Source of the DNA: Clostridiaceae bacterium
GTDB lineage: Bacteria > Bacillota > Clostridia > DUPQ01
Length of the DNA: 64,000 nt
Assembly: GCA_012838235.1 (NCBI GenBank)
Contig: DUPQ01000069.1
Location: 1 to 64,000 of the forward strand
Direction: 5' to 3'
Position numbers and translations under genes: made by a program. The notes below the pieces were generated by a model that saw only the letters and a program-made list of their open reading frames with translations, ran no database searches and was not told the DNA's origin. Below are positions 55,314 to 63,120 of the stretch, piece by piece. Numbering within the stretch: the stretch's first letter is position 1; every line of letters begins with the position of its first letter.

Positions 55314-56179
55314 TTTCTATCCTCATTTACATTAATAACAACCGGCATTATACACAAGGCAAAGTAGCAGATATAAAGGGATATGGGATAAAGTTCAAAC
55401 CCCACACCTTTCATAGTGGGAAAATATCTCCAATATATACCGCCTAAAAAAGCCCCTAATATGATATATATTCCGCAAAGAGACAAAAAGAGCATAGCTT
55501 TTTTATCCCGCTTATCAAAACGATATATGGAAAAGGCTGTGCGTCCCGGCAAACCGTAACCGCGGCTTTTCATGGAATCCGCCGTTTCAATGGCGTTTTC
55601 CAACGCCCATGTAACCATAATGGACAGTATTCGTATACCGTGCTTTGCCCGCTGTAAAATACTTCCGTTGGAGACATCCCGCCCTATACACTTTTGCGCA
55701 TCGGAAACCACCTTAATCTGTGCCTTAAAATGTGGAACAAAACGTAAAGCCATGGATAATATCAGCGACAGAGCAGGAATAATGCGTCCGAAAAGGTACA
55801 CAAACTTATCGGAAGTCATAACCGCGTTATAGCAGGAAAACCAGGATATGACGGTAATAAGCATAACCGCTGCGGCTATTCCGTATGTTATGGATTCCAG
55901 CGTTAAAGGATTGCCGTCTCTAAGATAGGTAAGAATGGTGCCGCCTTCATGGTTAAAAGCGGGGTTTATAAGGGCGGTAATGATAAGTAGCGGTAACATA
56001 TATTTAAGATTGAAGAATAAAGCTTTTTTACCGTTCAAATAAATTGAATAACATAAAGCCGACAGTAAAGATGTTGCAAGACAAACAGGGTGCATAAAAA
56101 ACATGGAAAACACCAGTATTAAAGTGAAATACAGAAAGTTTACGGCAGGGTGGTATGTGGAAAACGTGTCTTTCATCAT
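55286..56179 (-). CDS. ecfT: ECF transporter T component (EcfT/CbiQ-like)
   Basis: The 297-residue membrane protein has at least five hydrophobic segments and the EcfT coupling motifs (ADSMKSRGYGLPGR, with the Ala-Arg-Gly type motif facing the ATPase). It links the two ATPase domains to the S component. Its ATG overlaps the upstream DUF4430 gene and its end overlaps the fused ATPase gene, so the three proteins are made together. Length is slightly above the usual 260-270. Confidence 0.92.
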   Translation of the reverse strand: MMKDTFSTYHPAVNFLYFTLILVFSMFFMHPVCLATSLLSALCYSIYLNGKKALFFNLKYMLPLLIITALINPAFNHEGGTILTYLRDGNPLTLESITYGIAAAVMLITVISWFSCYNAVMTSDKFVYLFGRIIPALSLILSMALRFVPHFKAQIKVVSDAQKCIGRDVSNGSILQRAKHGIRILSIMVTWALENAIETADSMKSRGYGLPGRTAFSIYRFDKRDKKAMLFLSLCGIYIILGAFLGGIYWRYFPTMKGVGFELYPISLYICYFALCIMPVVINVNEDRKWKAIQSKI

Positions 56180-56910
56180 TCTTCCCCCATAGCGTAATAT
56201 CCACCCACATCGCGTCCTAAATTACAGGTATATACCCATTCAACCACATCACCGGCTTTTAACTGATAACGGGAAGCGCCGTAATTGGGAAACCAACCGT
56301 TCACCTTATACATCCAGCCGGAAAGCTCACCTACATCAAACTCGTAAAGATTGTTGATACCTTCAATATATACACTGTTGTACATGGGAGTATTCACAAA
56401 CTCCATATGAATTCCTGCTTTCTTCATTTCTCTTCGAAGAATATTAAAAACCGATTCACCCTCATAGAAAGTTACTTCGGTAGCCGGGAAAATAACTCCG
56501 TCTTTCGGCACAAGCTCCACCTTTTCTTTGTCTAAATATTTCATATTATTCAATATGGTATCGCAACGGACAGAAAGAATGCAGGTATGTGCAGTGTCGG
56601 TTATAACGGCATCTTGGGGTTCTACGGGTATGGGTTTTCCTTCAGGAACAGGGTCGGTAAGATATCTGTCCTTGCCTGTTTCCTTATCAAATACCATACC
56701 CAACTGTTCGGAATAGGATTTGGAACCTTCAAAAACACCCTCCGAAGAACCCTCTCTTTGACAAGGTGTAGGAGAAGGACTTGCCGAGTTATATGATATA
56801 TCCGATACAGCATAATTGCCGCCCCAAATATATGTTACAACGAGGACACACAGTATAACTACTGCTGCAATTATTTTTCCCTTATGCTTTTTTATGCCCT
56901 TTACCTGCAA
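56176..56910 (-). CDS. Membrane-anchored DUF4430 (transcobalamin C-terminal-like) protein
   Basis: The 244-residue protein has one N-terminal transmembrane helix (about 13-33), a Ser/Pro-rich linker and a DUF4430 domain (about 105-240). It reads VIFPATEVTFYEGESVFNIL, ELSGWMYKVNGWFPNYGASR and VVEWVYTCNLGRDVGGYY. DUF4430 corresponds to the C-terminal beta domain of transcobalamin and intrinsic factor. As first gene of the riboswitch-controlled ECF operon it is a likely B12-docking partner that hands the vitamin to the transporter. TTG at 56908-56910 follows GGGAGG. No lipobox Cys is present. Confidence 0.88.
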   Translation of the reverse strand: MQVKGIKKHKGKIIAAVVILCVLVVTYIWGGNYAVSDISYNSASPSPTPCQREGSSEGVFEGSKSYSEQLGMVFDKETGKDRYLTDPVPEGKPIPVEPQDAVITDTAHTCILSVRCDTILNNMKYLDKEKVELVPKDGVIFPATEVTFYEGESVFNILRREMKKAGIHMEFVNTPMYNSVYIEGINNLYEFDVGELSGWMYKVNGWFPNYGASRYQLKAGDVVEWVYTCNLGRDVGGYYAMGEE

Positions 56911-56950
56911 CCTTTATCCTCCCGAATATTTGCACCCGCCACATCCCTGT

Positions 56951-56988
56951 TAAAAAACGGTCACAACCGCAAAAAACTGTTGCAACCG
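56951..56988 (-). terminator. Expression-platform terminator of the ECF-operon riboswitch
   Basis: CGGTTGCAAC pairs with GTTGTGACCG (two G-T pairs) over a T-rich loop and runs into TTTTTT on the minus strand. It lies between the aptamer and the first gene. Confidence 0.8.
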
Positions 56989-57029
56989 TATTCATGCTAA
57001 ACGCACTTACTCCAAAAAGGAGCACAGCA

Positions 57030-57215
57030 TCTTCTTGTAGGTCTTCTGACTAACGCTTCGCAAGACTAATAGTCTGCTAACCAAACTCTGCCTTCCCGGT
57101 TTCCCAGTGACCGACTTTCGTCAACGAGCATTGATTATGGGCGCTTACAGCGGCGGTACCGTTCGGGCTTTGCACCCGATTCCCTTGTTCAGTCTCACAT
57201 TGTGAGACCACAAAA
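57030..57215 (-). ncRNA. Cobalamin riboswitch of the DUF4430-ecfT-ecfAAS operon
   Basis: The minus strand reads GAACAAGGGAATCGGGTGCA, then GCCGCTGTAAGCG, GTCACTGGGAAACCGGGAAG and the B12-box-like GTTAGTCAGAAGACCTACAA. The order and conserved pieces are those of the cobalamin (class I/II-like) fold, with some deviations from consensus in the core (for example GCCGCTGT instead of GCCACTGT). Boundaries are approximate. Confidence 0.9.
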
Positions 57216-57362
57216 AGAGATATTTAATTTTTAAAGAGCTTACATAAACTCTTTTCAATGTCTTCTAAAAGACATTACCGACTTTAATTAAATCATAATT
57301 AAGGAAGTATAACAACATCTTTGTACGCATCTTTGTTTGTTTGACACACCGGTTTTTTTCTG
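57216..57362. other. AT-rich region between riboswitch and tRNA promoter
   Basis: It contains the inverted repeat GTCTCACATTGTGAGAC near 57200-57216 at the 5' edge of the riboswitch, and no further recognisable gene. The transcription start for the riboswitch operon must lie here, but no clear minus-strand -35/-10 pair is evident. Confidence 0.4.
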
Positions 57363-57391
57363 TTGACAAAAATACGCCTATTTTGTATACT
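57363..57391 (+). promoter_or_regulatory. Consensus promoter of the tRNA-Asp-Phe-Gly-Cys cluster
   Basis: TTGACA (57363-57368) and TATACT (57386-57391) have a 17-bp spacer. They lie about 92 bp upstream of tRNA-Asp and face the cluster. Confidence 0.9.
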
Positions 57392-57483
57392 CAATAAGCG
57401 ACCTAAAAATGAAGGTCTGATTGTACTTTTTTAAGAGAATATATTGTAATGATCTGGTTAAGAGCAATTTTTACCCGTTATGC

Positions 57484-57560
57484 GGCCTGGTAGTTCAGTT
57501 GGTTAGAATGCCAGCCTGTCACGCTGGAGGTCGTGGGTTCGAGCCCCATCCAGGTCGCCA
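57484..57560 (+). tRNA. tRNA-Asp (GTC)
   Basis: The 77-nt cloverleaf starts GGCCTGGTAGTTCAG, has anticodon GTC in GCCTGTCACGC and ends in encoded CCA. First of four tandem tRNAs. Confidence 0.96.
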
Positions 57561-57563
57561 TAT

Positions 57564-57639
57564 GCCCAGATAGCTCAGTCGGTAGAGCAGGAGACTGAAA
57601 ATCTCCGTGTCGGTGGTTCGATTCCGCCTCTGGGCACCA
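57564..57639 (+). tRNA. tRNA-Phe (GAA)
   Basis: The 76-nt cloverleaf starts GCCCAGATAGCTCAG, has anticodon GAA in GACTGAAAATC, a GGTTCGATTCC T-arm and encoded CCA. Confidence 0.96.
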
Positions 57640-57644
57640 AACGA

Positions 57645-57719
57645 GCGGGTTTAACTCAGCGGTAGAGTGTCACCTTGCCAAGGTGAAAGTCGCGAGTTCG
57701 AATCTCGTAACCCGCTCCA
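57645..57719 (+). tRNA. tRNA-Gly (GCC)
   Basis: The 75-nt cloverleaf starts GCGGGTTTAACTCAG, has anticodon GCC in CCTTGCCAAGG, a GAGTTCGAATCTC T-arm and encoded CCA. Confidence 0.96.
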
Positions 57720-57728
57720 TTTATTTAT

Positions 57729-57803
57729 GGCGCCATAACCAAGCGGTAAGGTAGAGGTCTGCAAAACCTTCATTCTCCGGTTCAAATCCGGATGGCGCCT
57801 CCA
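57729..57803 (+). tRNA. tRNA-Cys (GCA)
   Basis: The 75-nt cloverleaf starts GGCGCCATAACCAAG, has anticodon GCA in GTCTGCAAAAC, a CGGTTCAAATCCG T-arm and encoded CCA. Confidence 0.96.
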
Positions 57804-57812
57804 GATTACGGT

Positions 57813-57843
57813 AGACGGACACAAAAGCGTGTTCGTCTTTTTT
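57813..57843 (+). terminator. Intrinsic terminator of the tRNA cluster
   Basis: AGACGGACAC and GTGTTCGTCT form a 10-bp stem (one wobble) with AAAAGC in the loop, followed by six T residues. Confidence 0.92.
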
Positions 57844-57895
57844 ATTTATATCATGTAGCTAATACATCTTTCAGCATTACTTGCCTGGCAATTGA

Positions 57896-58660
57896 TTAAT
57901 CTAAACCGTACAAAGAACGCAATTCTTCCAATATAGTGTCTTTGGTCTTATTCGGTATACGAAGCTTTATCAAATCCACATCTTCCGTTTCCATTTTCTC
58001 TAAAAAGGTTCTCATATCTTTCAGCACTGTAAGCGGCACATTCCGAAGCGGCTCTTGATCAGGGTAAAGAAGCTCCGTTAAGCGAAATACATCATTCTTA
58101 TGTTTCTTTATATCCCTGCTGTCTACATCACCGCAGGCTACATTTCTTTCAGACAACTCCAACCATGCCTTAGCTTTAAAAGCAATCAGATGAGTTACGT
58201 CTAAAACAGTTACTCCTGCAACCTTTGTTCTTCCCTGCATTAAAAAATTATAGTAATCATCATCAAGAAGAATAGCCGATAGACTGGAAATATTTTCATC
58301 TAACGGGAGCGGTGTAAGAATAGCATTTCGAGGCAGAATGATTGTGTCCGGTTTTCTTGTAAACAGTTCAATCATTGCAGGGTATTCTTGCAATTGCGGC
58401 TTTGAAAAGCGGTAAAATTGATATGCTTCCGTGCTTTTGTTGCGATGTTCATACCCTGCAGCAACTATGTATTCCCAAAATCTTTTTCCGAACGAAACAT
58501 CTAATGCTTCTATAACCAATACAAGATCAATATCTTTTGTCGCACGAAAATCCAACCCTTCATTTGTCATTAACAGGTCACAAGCAGTCCCCCCTATAAT
58601 CACATATTGCTCTTCACAGCCTTGGAACCATTTTCTAAAGCTTTCAATTCCTCTTATCAT
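57896..58660 (-). CDS. AbiEii-like nucleotidyltransferase toxin candidate
   Basis: The 254-residue protein has a minimal nucleotidyltransferase core: YVIIGGTACDLL, then RATKDIDLVLV, giving the GG and DxD catalytic signature, and further a Lys in IAFKAKAWLEL. AbiEii/AbiGii toxins carry the same features and inactivate tRNA or other targets by nucleotide transfer. The start at 58660 follows GGAGGG. It overlaps the upstream winged-helix gene by 17 bp, as in type IV AbiE-like pairs. No antiviral role can be claimed from sequence. Confidence 0.75.
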   Translation of the reverse strand: MIRGIESFRKWFQGCEEQYVIIGGTACDLLMTNEGLDFRATKDIDLVLVIEALDVSFGKRFWEYIVAAGYEHRNKSTEAYQFYRFSKPQLQEYPAMIELFTRKPDTIILPRNAILTPLPLDENISSLSAILLDDDYYNFLMQGRTKVAGVTVLDVTHLIAFKAKAWLELSERNVACGDVDSRDIKKHKNDVFRLTELLYPDQEPLRNVPLTVLKDMRTFLEKMETEDVDLIKLRIPNKTKDTILEELRSLYGLD

Positions 58661-59606
58661 CAATATCCCTCCATACCTGCTCAAGCATTTCCTGCACAGC
58701 TTCCTCTACCCTTTCGTCCTTATCTTCCCGAAGAGATAATGCAAGAGAAAGCCTGTCAACATTTTCGTCCTTGGATAGTTTTCTCGGATTATAACTCCAA
58801 AATTCCACTGCACATTGCTCATCCTTGTTTAGCAACTTCTTTGAAGCAATCTTCTCCCATCTTGCAATACTGTCTGTAGCATAAAAGTCAATGTCAGACG
58901 GATTCAACATAGAATAATTGGAAAGAGCAGAGTATCCGCTAAAAAGCAATCTTTCTTTTATCTCACTTTTCGGTACATATACTCTTCTCTTTACCGGATT
59001 AGCCAGGTGTTTTTGCCCTTCAGTAAAGAGCTCTTGCACAGTTTTATCGGAAAAAACAACTTTCTGTACACCTCTTTTTTCTGTCTTAATTAATCCCATA
59101 CCCTCAAGTTGTATTGATGCTCTGGAGATAGATGTCGGTGTTAATTCCAATGCTTTGGCAGCTTCACTGGTCAGCAGCTCACCGCAACCGTTATAAATGT
59201 AGTATAGAAACAGCAGTTGTGCGGAAGGAAGCATTACATCCGTCATTTGCTTTTCTCCATCGCTTCGCTCCTGAAGATAAGTTCCCATAAAAGGAAGGTA
59301 TATCTGTTTTTCCTCCACAATAAACGGTATACGATCGCGCAGAAGATATTCTTTCTGCCTATATGTCAGTTTCTTAGGAACAAGAATAACATGCAAATTT
59401 TCTTCTTTCTGTATCCTCTCTATATGTTTTTTAATAGCGCTTACAGGTTCCAATTCAGTCTTCGGGAATAGGAATATAACTTCATTTCCGTCAAGAGTGG
59501 CTTTCTGCAGCTTATATCGTGCATGAATAAAATTGGGTATATTCCTCACAATATCGCCCTTATATACTACATGTATTCCAAGTAAAGTATTCAAATATCC
59601 CATCAC
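58644..59606 (-). CDS. Winged-helix partner of the nucleotidyltransferase (AbiEi-like antitoxin candidate)
   Basis: The 320-residue protein is encoded directly upstream. It has a MarR-like winged helix (about 130-190; LLTSEAAKALELTPTSISRASI, GLIKTEKRGVQK) between an N-terminal region with a beta/alpha pattern and a C-terminal domain with LLFSGYSALSNYSMLN. AbiEi antitoxins have an N-terminal winged helix that autoregulates the operon. The inverted repeats at 59638-59673 are plausible operators. The first codon is GTG at 59606 or ATG at 59603. Confidence 0.65.
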   Translation of the reverse strand: MMGYLNTLLGIHVVYKGDIVRNIPNFIHARYKLQKATLDGNEVIFLFPKTELEPVSAIKKHIERIQKEENLHVILVPKKLTYRQKEYLLRDRIPFIVEEKQIYLPFMGTYLQERSDGEKQMTDVMLPSAQLLFLYYIYNGCGELLTSEAAKALELTPTSISRASIQLEGMGLIKTEKRGVQKVVFSDKTVQELFTEGQKHLANPVKRRVYVPKSEIKERLLFSGYSALSNYSMLNPSDIDFYATDSIARWEKIASKKLLNKDEQCAVEFWSYNPRKLSKDENVDRLSLALSLREDKDERVEEAVQEMLEQVWRDIDDKRN

Positions 59607-59637
59607 TTCCGCCCTTTCTTAACTCTGATTTGTATTA

Positions 59638-59673
59638 TAACTCAATTTAAGTTATAATGCAATAACTAAGTTA
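59638..59673. promoter_or_regulatory. Inverted repeats upstream of the AbiE-like pair
   Basis: TAACTCAATTTAAGTTA (59638-59654) and TAACTAAGTTA (59663-59673) share the TAACT/AGTTA arms. They lie directly before the winged-helix gene and may be its operator. Confidence 0.6.
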
Positions 59674-60020
59674 AGATATGGATTAATAATCAACTAAAAC
59701 CTAATTAGCTACACCTTTTTAGTTTTTAAGTGACCCTGTGTTAGTATCAGGCTACCACAGGAACATTAACCTCATTTTTAGAAATTGCCATATCAAATCC
59801 ACGCACTTGAGCACGTAGCCTCGAGTGATTTGACTATGTTTTCTTTGTATATTTATGCGGGTTTTAGGTTAAAGGAGAGACTCAAGAGTTTTACTTTAAA
59901 ATTGTGAACTTCAAGTTTAACTGTTATAAGCAGGTAATTTGCTATATCATTATGATTTGCAGGTAAAAACCAATAATCTGCATGCAATCAGGCAATAATG
60001 GTGCAGAATACTTGCATATC
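59674..60020. other. Intergenic stretch without a gene
   Basis: About 350 bp with no ribosome-site-supported frame on either strand and no known RNA. Scattered short inverted repeats (for example GTTAGTATCAGGCTACCAC region) do not form a convincing structure. Confidence 0.5.
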
Positions 60021-60052
60021 CTGCACCGAATATTACACTACATTCGGTGCAG
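60021..60052 (-). terminator. Perfect 11-bp hairpin after the lipoprotein gene
   Basis: CTGCACCGAAT pairs with ATTCGGTGCAG over a 10-base loop. An overlapping GGTGCAG/CTGCACC pair at about 60000-60027 could compete. No long T-run follows, so it could be a weak terminator or an mRNA-stabilising element. Confidence 0.45.
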
Positions 60053-60078
60053 CATTAATTTGTTATAACGGTTTCTGT

Positions 60079-60939
60079 TTATCGGTCGGAAAAACTTTCC
60101 GCTGTCTTCCGAATATGATTCTCAAATGCGGTCTCTTCTATAAGGTAACGGTTTTTCATTATATTCCATAATTGATCCGCTCCGTTTCCGGCTCGGACTT
60201 TCAATGTCTCTATGCAGGAAAGTGCCACCTCTTCACTTATTACTTTCCTCTTCGAAGAGGCTTCCATCTTTCTTTTAATGTACTCCTTTGATACATGTGA
60301 AAAGATATCAGATGCATCTTCTTTTGTCACTCCTATTGCACCTGCAAGACTTACAGCAGACGGAATATCCGAGAAAAAATCGCATACAAGATAATATCCG
60401 TCAATGTTCTCGCACAGCAAATCCTTGGGATAACAAATCCAACAATCGGCATATTTGTATGTCTCTCTCACGTCATCTTTGTCGTCAGCCGTGACATTGC
60501 AGAATAAAAGATAGCGTGCTCCTTCCGTTATTACGGGAAGTTCTTCGTTGTATGTACTCATAGTGTAACCTACACCTACTGTAATGCAATCCCGGTCGGG
60601 ATACAAATCCGATGTACAGGATAAAACTTTGTCTACCTTAATATCGAACAGTGTGGCTTTGTCGGAAACATTGGTATCCATGAATTCATAGTCTACGGTA
60701 GTATATCGCACATTTGAAACTTCACCGGTCAATATTACCGTGTTTTTTGTATAAGCATCTTCTTTCTTAAGAACAACCCAGTTATAATCAACAAAGACAA
60801 CTGTTTGCGTATCTTCAACGGTCCGGACTTCTGTATTGTCCGATACTTCCGGTTGTTTTTCTTTGTTAATCTGACAGGCAACTAAAAGTGAGATAAATAC
60901 TATACAGCAAACAATGTATAATAACTTTGTTTTCTTCAT
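60079..60939 (-). CDS. Uncharacterised surface lipoprotein
   Basis: The 286-residue protein begins MKKTKLLYIVCCIVFISLLV then AC, a lipoprotein signal (Cys near 22). A short Glu/Asp-rich stretch leads to a beta-rich domain (about 55-190), followed by a helical region of about 90 residues. No enzyme motif is recognised. GGGAGG precedes the ATG. It follows the VanY-type gene by 26 bp and may function with it in envelope remodelling. Confidence 0.65.
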   Translation of the reverse strand: MKKTKLLYIVCCIVFISLLVACQINKEKQPEVSDNTEVRTVEDTQTVVFVDYNWVVLKKEDAYTKNTVILTGEVSNVRYTTVDYEFMDTNVSDKATLFDIKVDKVLSCTSDLYPDRDCITVGVGYTMSTYNEELPVITEGARYLLFCNVTADDKDDVRETYKYADCWICYPKDLLCENIDGYYLVCDFFSDIPSAVSLAGAIGVTKEDASDIFSHVSKEYIKRKMEASSKRKVISEEVALSCIETLKVRAGNGADQLWNIMKNRYLIEETAFENHIRKTAESFSDR

Positions 60940-60965
60940 TATGGTACCTCCCGATTTTTATGCTT

Positions 60966-62246
60966 TTATTTCACCTTGCACAGTACCACATAACCCTCAA
61001 TGTTTGAAGCTATGCGCGAATACTGTACTGTTTCCATTACATTTTCATCTATGTATATGTTATCATTTTTTGCGTATATATACCAGTATGTTTCATTATC
61101 GTATGTAAAATCTATGAGCTTTTCGGTCAACAGTTTTTGATAAAACTCCTCCATGCATAAGTTCTCATTGTAAAGGTAAAATGCGGTGGGTAATCCTACA
61201 TACCGTAAGTGCCAGGGCTCATATAGAGTAATCTTTGTATACTGCTCCTTGCCTTCTTCATATCTTACGGTAAATCCGTATTTATAACTGTTGTTTTTAA
61301 GCCAGATTGCATATGGAGCGCCTTTTGACGATTCATCCATCATGTAGCCGTAACCTACCACATCCAATGTCAGTCCGTTATGATGCTCACTGCAGCCGGG
61401 TATCGCTACACGTCCCGCTGTGTATTCATAGGCCTGTGCATATGTCATATTTTCCTGAGTCACCCTTCTGTTGACCCAGTAATCAAAACTCTGTTTTTGA
61501 GAGTCATATGTTCTATATGCACTTGCAACATGCATTTTAAGACTTGCATCCTGCTTATCTGCAGCTGCTAATAGTTCTTCCAATGCCTGTTTAACATGAG
61601 GCAGAATGAAAAGGTCATCTCTGTTGTCTAAAACATAGTTTTTATCCTTAAGCTGTATAAGTCCCGTTGTATCGTTTGCTTCGTCTTGCGTTATAGGGTT
61701 ATCCCTGTTTATGATTCTCAGGGAAACATCATGTTTCATTGTACTCTTTTTTATTTCATTCATATAGATTGTACCGTCTCTGTCGGCCAAAAGATAACCC
61801 GACTTTATTATGCTGTCCGAAATAATCGTAACCGTGGCTATATAGTTATGTTTTTCATGAAATATTCCGGTATTCAGATTGAATTTATCATTCTCATAAC
61901 ACGCAACGGAGCTATCGGGAAAAGATATATAAACTGTGGCATCATTATCAACGGTACTGTTAAACATATCATTTATTACCTTATCCTTATCAGCTGTAAG
62001 TGTTACGTTTTGGGGATTGTTTTTACGGGGAAGATATCGGTTCAACCCTTCAATCGGAGTATACTGCCGTGTAGATGTGGGGGAAGATAAGTCGGAGGAT
62101 TCCGTTACCTGCCCTGTCGGATTTTCGGGTGTATTTATAACATCCCCTTTACGGAAAAGGAAAATAAGTATGGCTATAGCGACACAAAACAGTATTACCG
62201 CTGCTATAACTCCCGTTATTCTCTTTACTTTTTCTTTGTTCTTCAC
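60966..62246 (-). CDS. VanY-type D-Ala-D-Ala carboxypeptidase (M15B)
   Basis: The 426-residue protein has a transmembrane anchor (about 11-31), a Ser/Thr linker and a C-terminal M15B catalytic domain (about 205-390). SAYRTYDSQK, the zinc-binding SEHHNGLTLDVV and PWHLRYVG motifs are intact. The enzyme trims the terminal D-Ala of peptidoglycan stems outside the cell. Start is GTG (62244-62246) with AGAGGACAAT. The large N-terminal insertion (about 60-200) is unusual. Resistance to vancomycin is not implied, since no vanH, vanA or vanX genes are nearby. Confidence 0.88.
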   Translation of the reverse strand: MKNKEKVKRITGVIAAVILFCVAIAILIFLFRKGDVINTPENPTGQVTESSDLSSPTSTRQYTPIEGLNRYLPRKNNPQNVTLTADKDKVINDMFNSTVDNDATVYISFPDSSVACYENDKFNLNTGIFHEKHNYIATVTIISDSIIKSGYLLADRDGTIYMNEIKKSTMKHDVSLRIINRDNPITQDEANDTTGLIQLKDKNYVLDNRDDLFILPHVKQALEELLAAADKQDASLKMHVASAYRTYDSQKQSFDYWVNRRVTQENMTYAQAYEYTAGRVAIPGCSEHHNGLTLDVVGYGYMMDESSKGAPYAIWLKNNSYKYGFTVRYEEGKEQYTKITLYEPWHLRYVGLPTAFYLYNENLCMEEFYQKLLTEKLIDFTYDNETYWYIYAKNDNIYIDENVMETVQYSRIASNIEGYVVLCKVK

Positions 62247-62258
62247 ATTGTCCTCTGC

Positions 62259-63113
62259 TTATTCGATTATCTTCAGTATATCCTTACTGTGATAATGATA
62301 ATGAGAGTTGCAATACGGACAAACCGCTTCTATTGTTGACTGCTGCTTAGCCACTTCGTTCAGTTGTTCTTTGTCTATGGTCAGCAGTTTGTCCAATATC
62401 TTCTCTTTACTGCAGCTGCATTTGAATGCAATGCCGTGTGTGCCGGTTATCTCGGGGTTGCGGTCGGAAAAAAGGAAATTAAGGAGATTCTCCGGCGTTT
62501 CAAGATCATATATGAGTTTGGATATGTTGCCTGTCAGTGATACCCTTTGTTCAATCTCGTCCAGAATCCTGTCTTCGGTACCGGGTAAGACCTGTATTAT
62601 GTATCCTCCGGCAGATAACAATTTTCCTTTGTCATCAAAGTATGTTCCCAATGCACAGGCTGTGGGTGTCTGCTCACTGTCCATATAGTATCGGGCTATA
62701 TCCTCGGCAATCTCACCGGTTATGAGACGGGTTATGCCGGTATAAGGTTCTTTTAAACCGAAATCTCTGGATATCATAAGTTTTCCGGGCATGAGAAGTT
62801 GTCCCAGCGAAGTAATGTTTTCACCGTATGTTGTATAGTCATTGTTTGTGACATAACCTTTGACCTTGCCTTTTTCATCGGATATTGCCAATACCCCTTT
62901 CATAGGACCTTCCGATGATACCTGCACCGCAATGCTCTCGCTTTGCGTCATGTAAGACATTATCGCGGTTACGGTAAGCAATCTTCCCAACGCCATCGCC
63001 GACATCAGATTGAGCCTGTGTAAACGTATAGCCTCATTGACGGTATTTGTACTAAGTGCAATAAATACCCTTACCTTTTTATCATATGCCAAAGCCGTTA
63101 CTATTCTGTCCAT
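62259..63113 (-). CDS. hslO: Redox-regulated chaperone Hsp33
   Basis: The 284-residue protein matches HslO throughout, with RIVTALAYDKKVRVFIALST at the N-terminus and the C-terminal zinc-cysteine switch FKCSCSKEKI and VCPYCNSHYHY (CxC...CxxC). Zinc is released on oxidation, unfolding the chaperone into its active form. Length is typical. It lies 7 bp downstream of the methyltransferase gene. Confidence 0.95.
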   Translation of the reverse strand: MDRIVTALAYDKKVRVFIALSTNTVNEAIRLHRLNLMSAMALGRLLTVTAIMSYMTQSESIAVQVSSEGPMKGVLAISDEKGKVKGYVTNNDYTTYGENITSLGQLLMPGKLMISRDFGLKEPYTGITRLITGEIAEDIARYYMDSEQTPTACALGTYFDDKGKLLSAGGYIIQVLPGTEDRILDEIEQRVSLTGNISKLIYDLETPENLLNFLFSDRNPEITGTHGIAFKCSCSKEKILDKLLTIDKEQLNEVAKQQSTIEAVCPYCNSHYHYHSKDILKIIE

Positions 63114-63120
63114 AAAACAC

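Noticed and set aside
60966-62246. Vancomycin resistance determinant
   Set aside because: Only a VanY-type carboxypeptidase is present; no ligase, dehydrogenase, dipeptidase or two-component genes are near.
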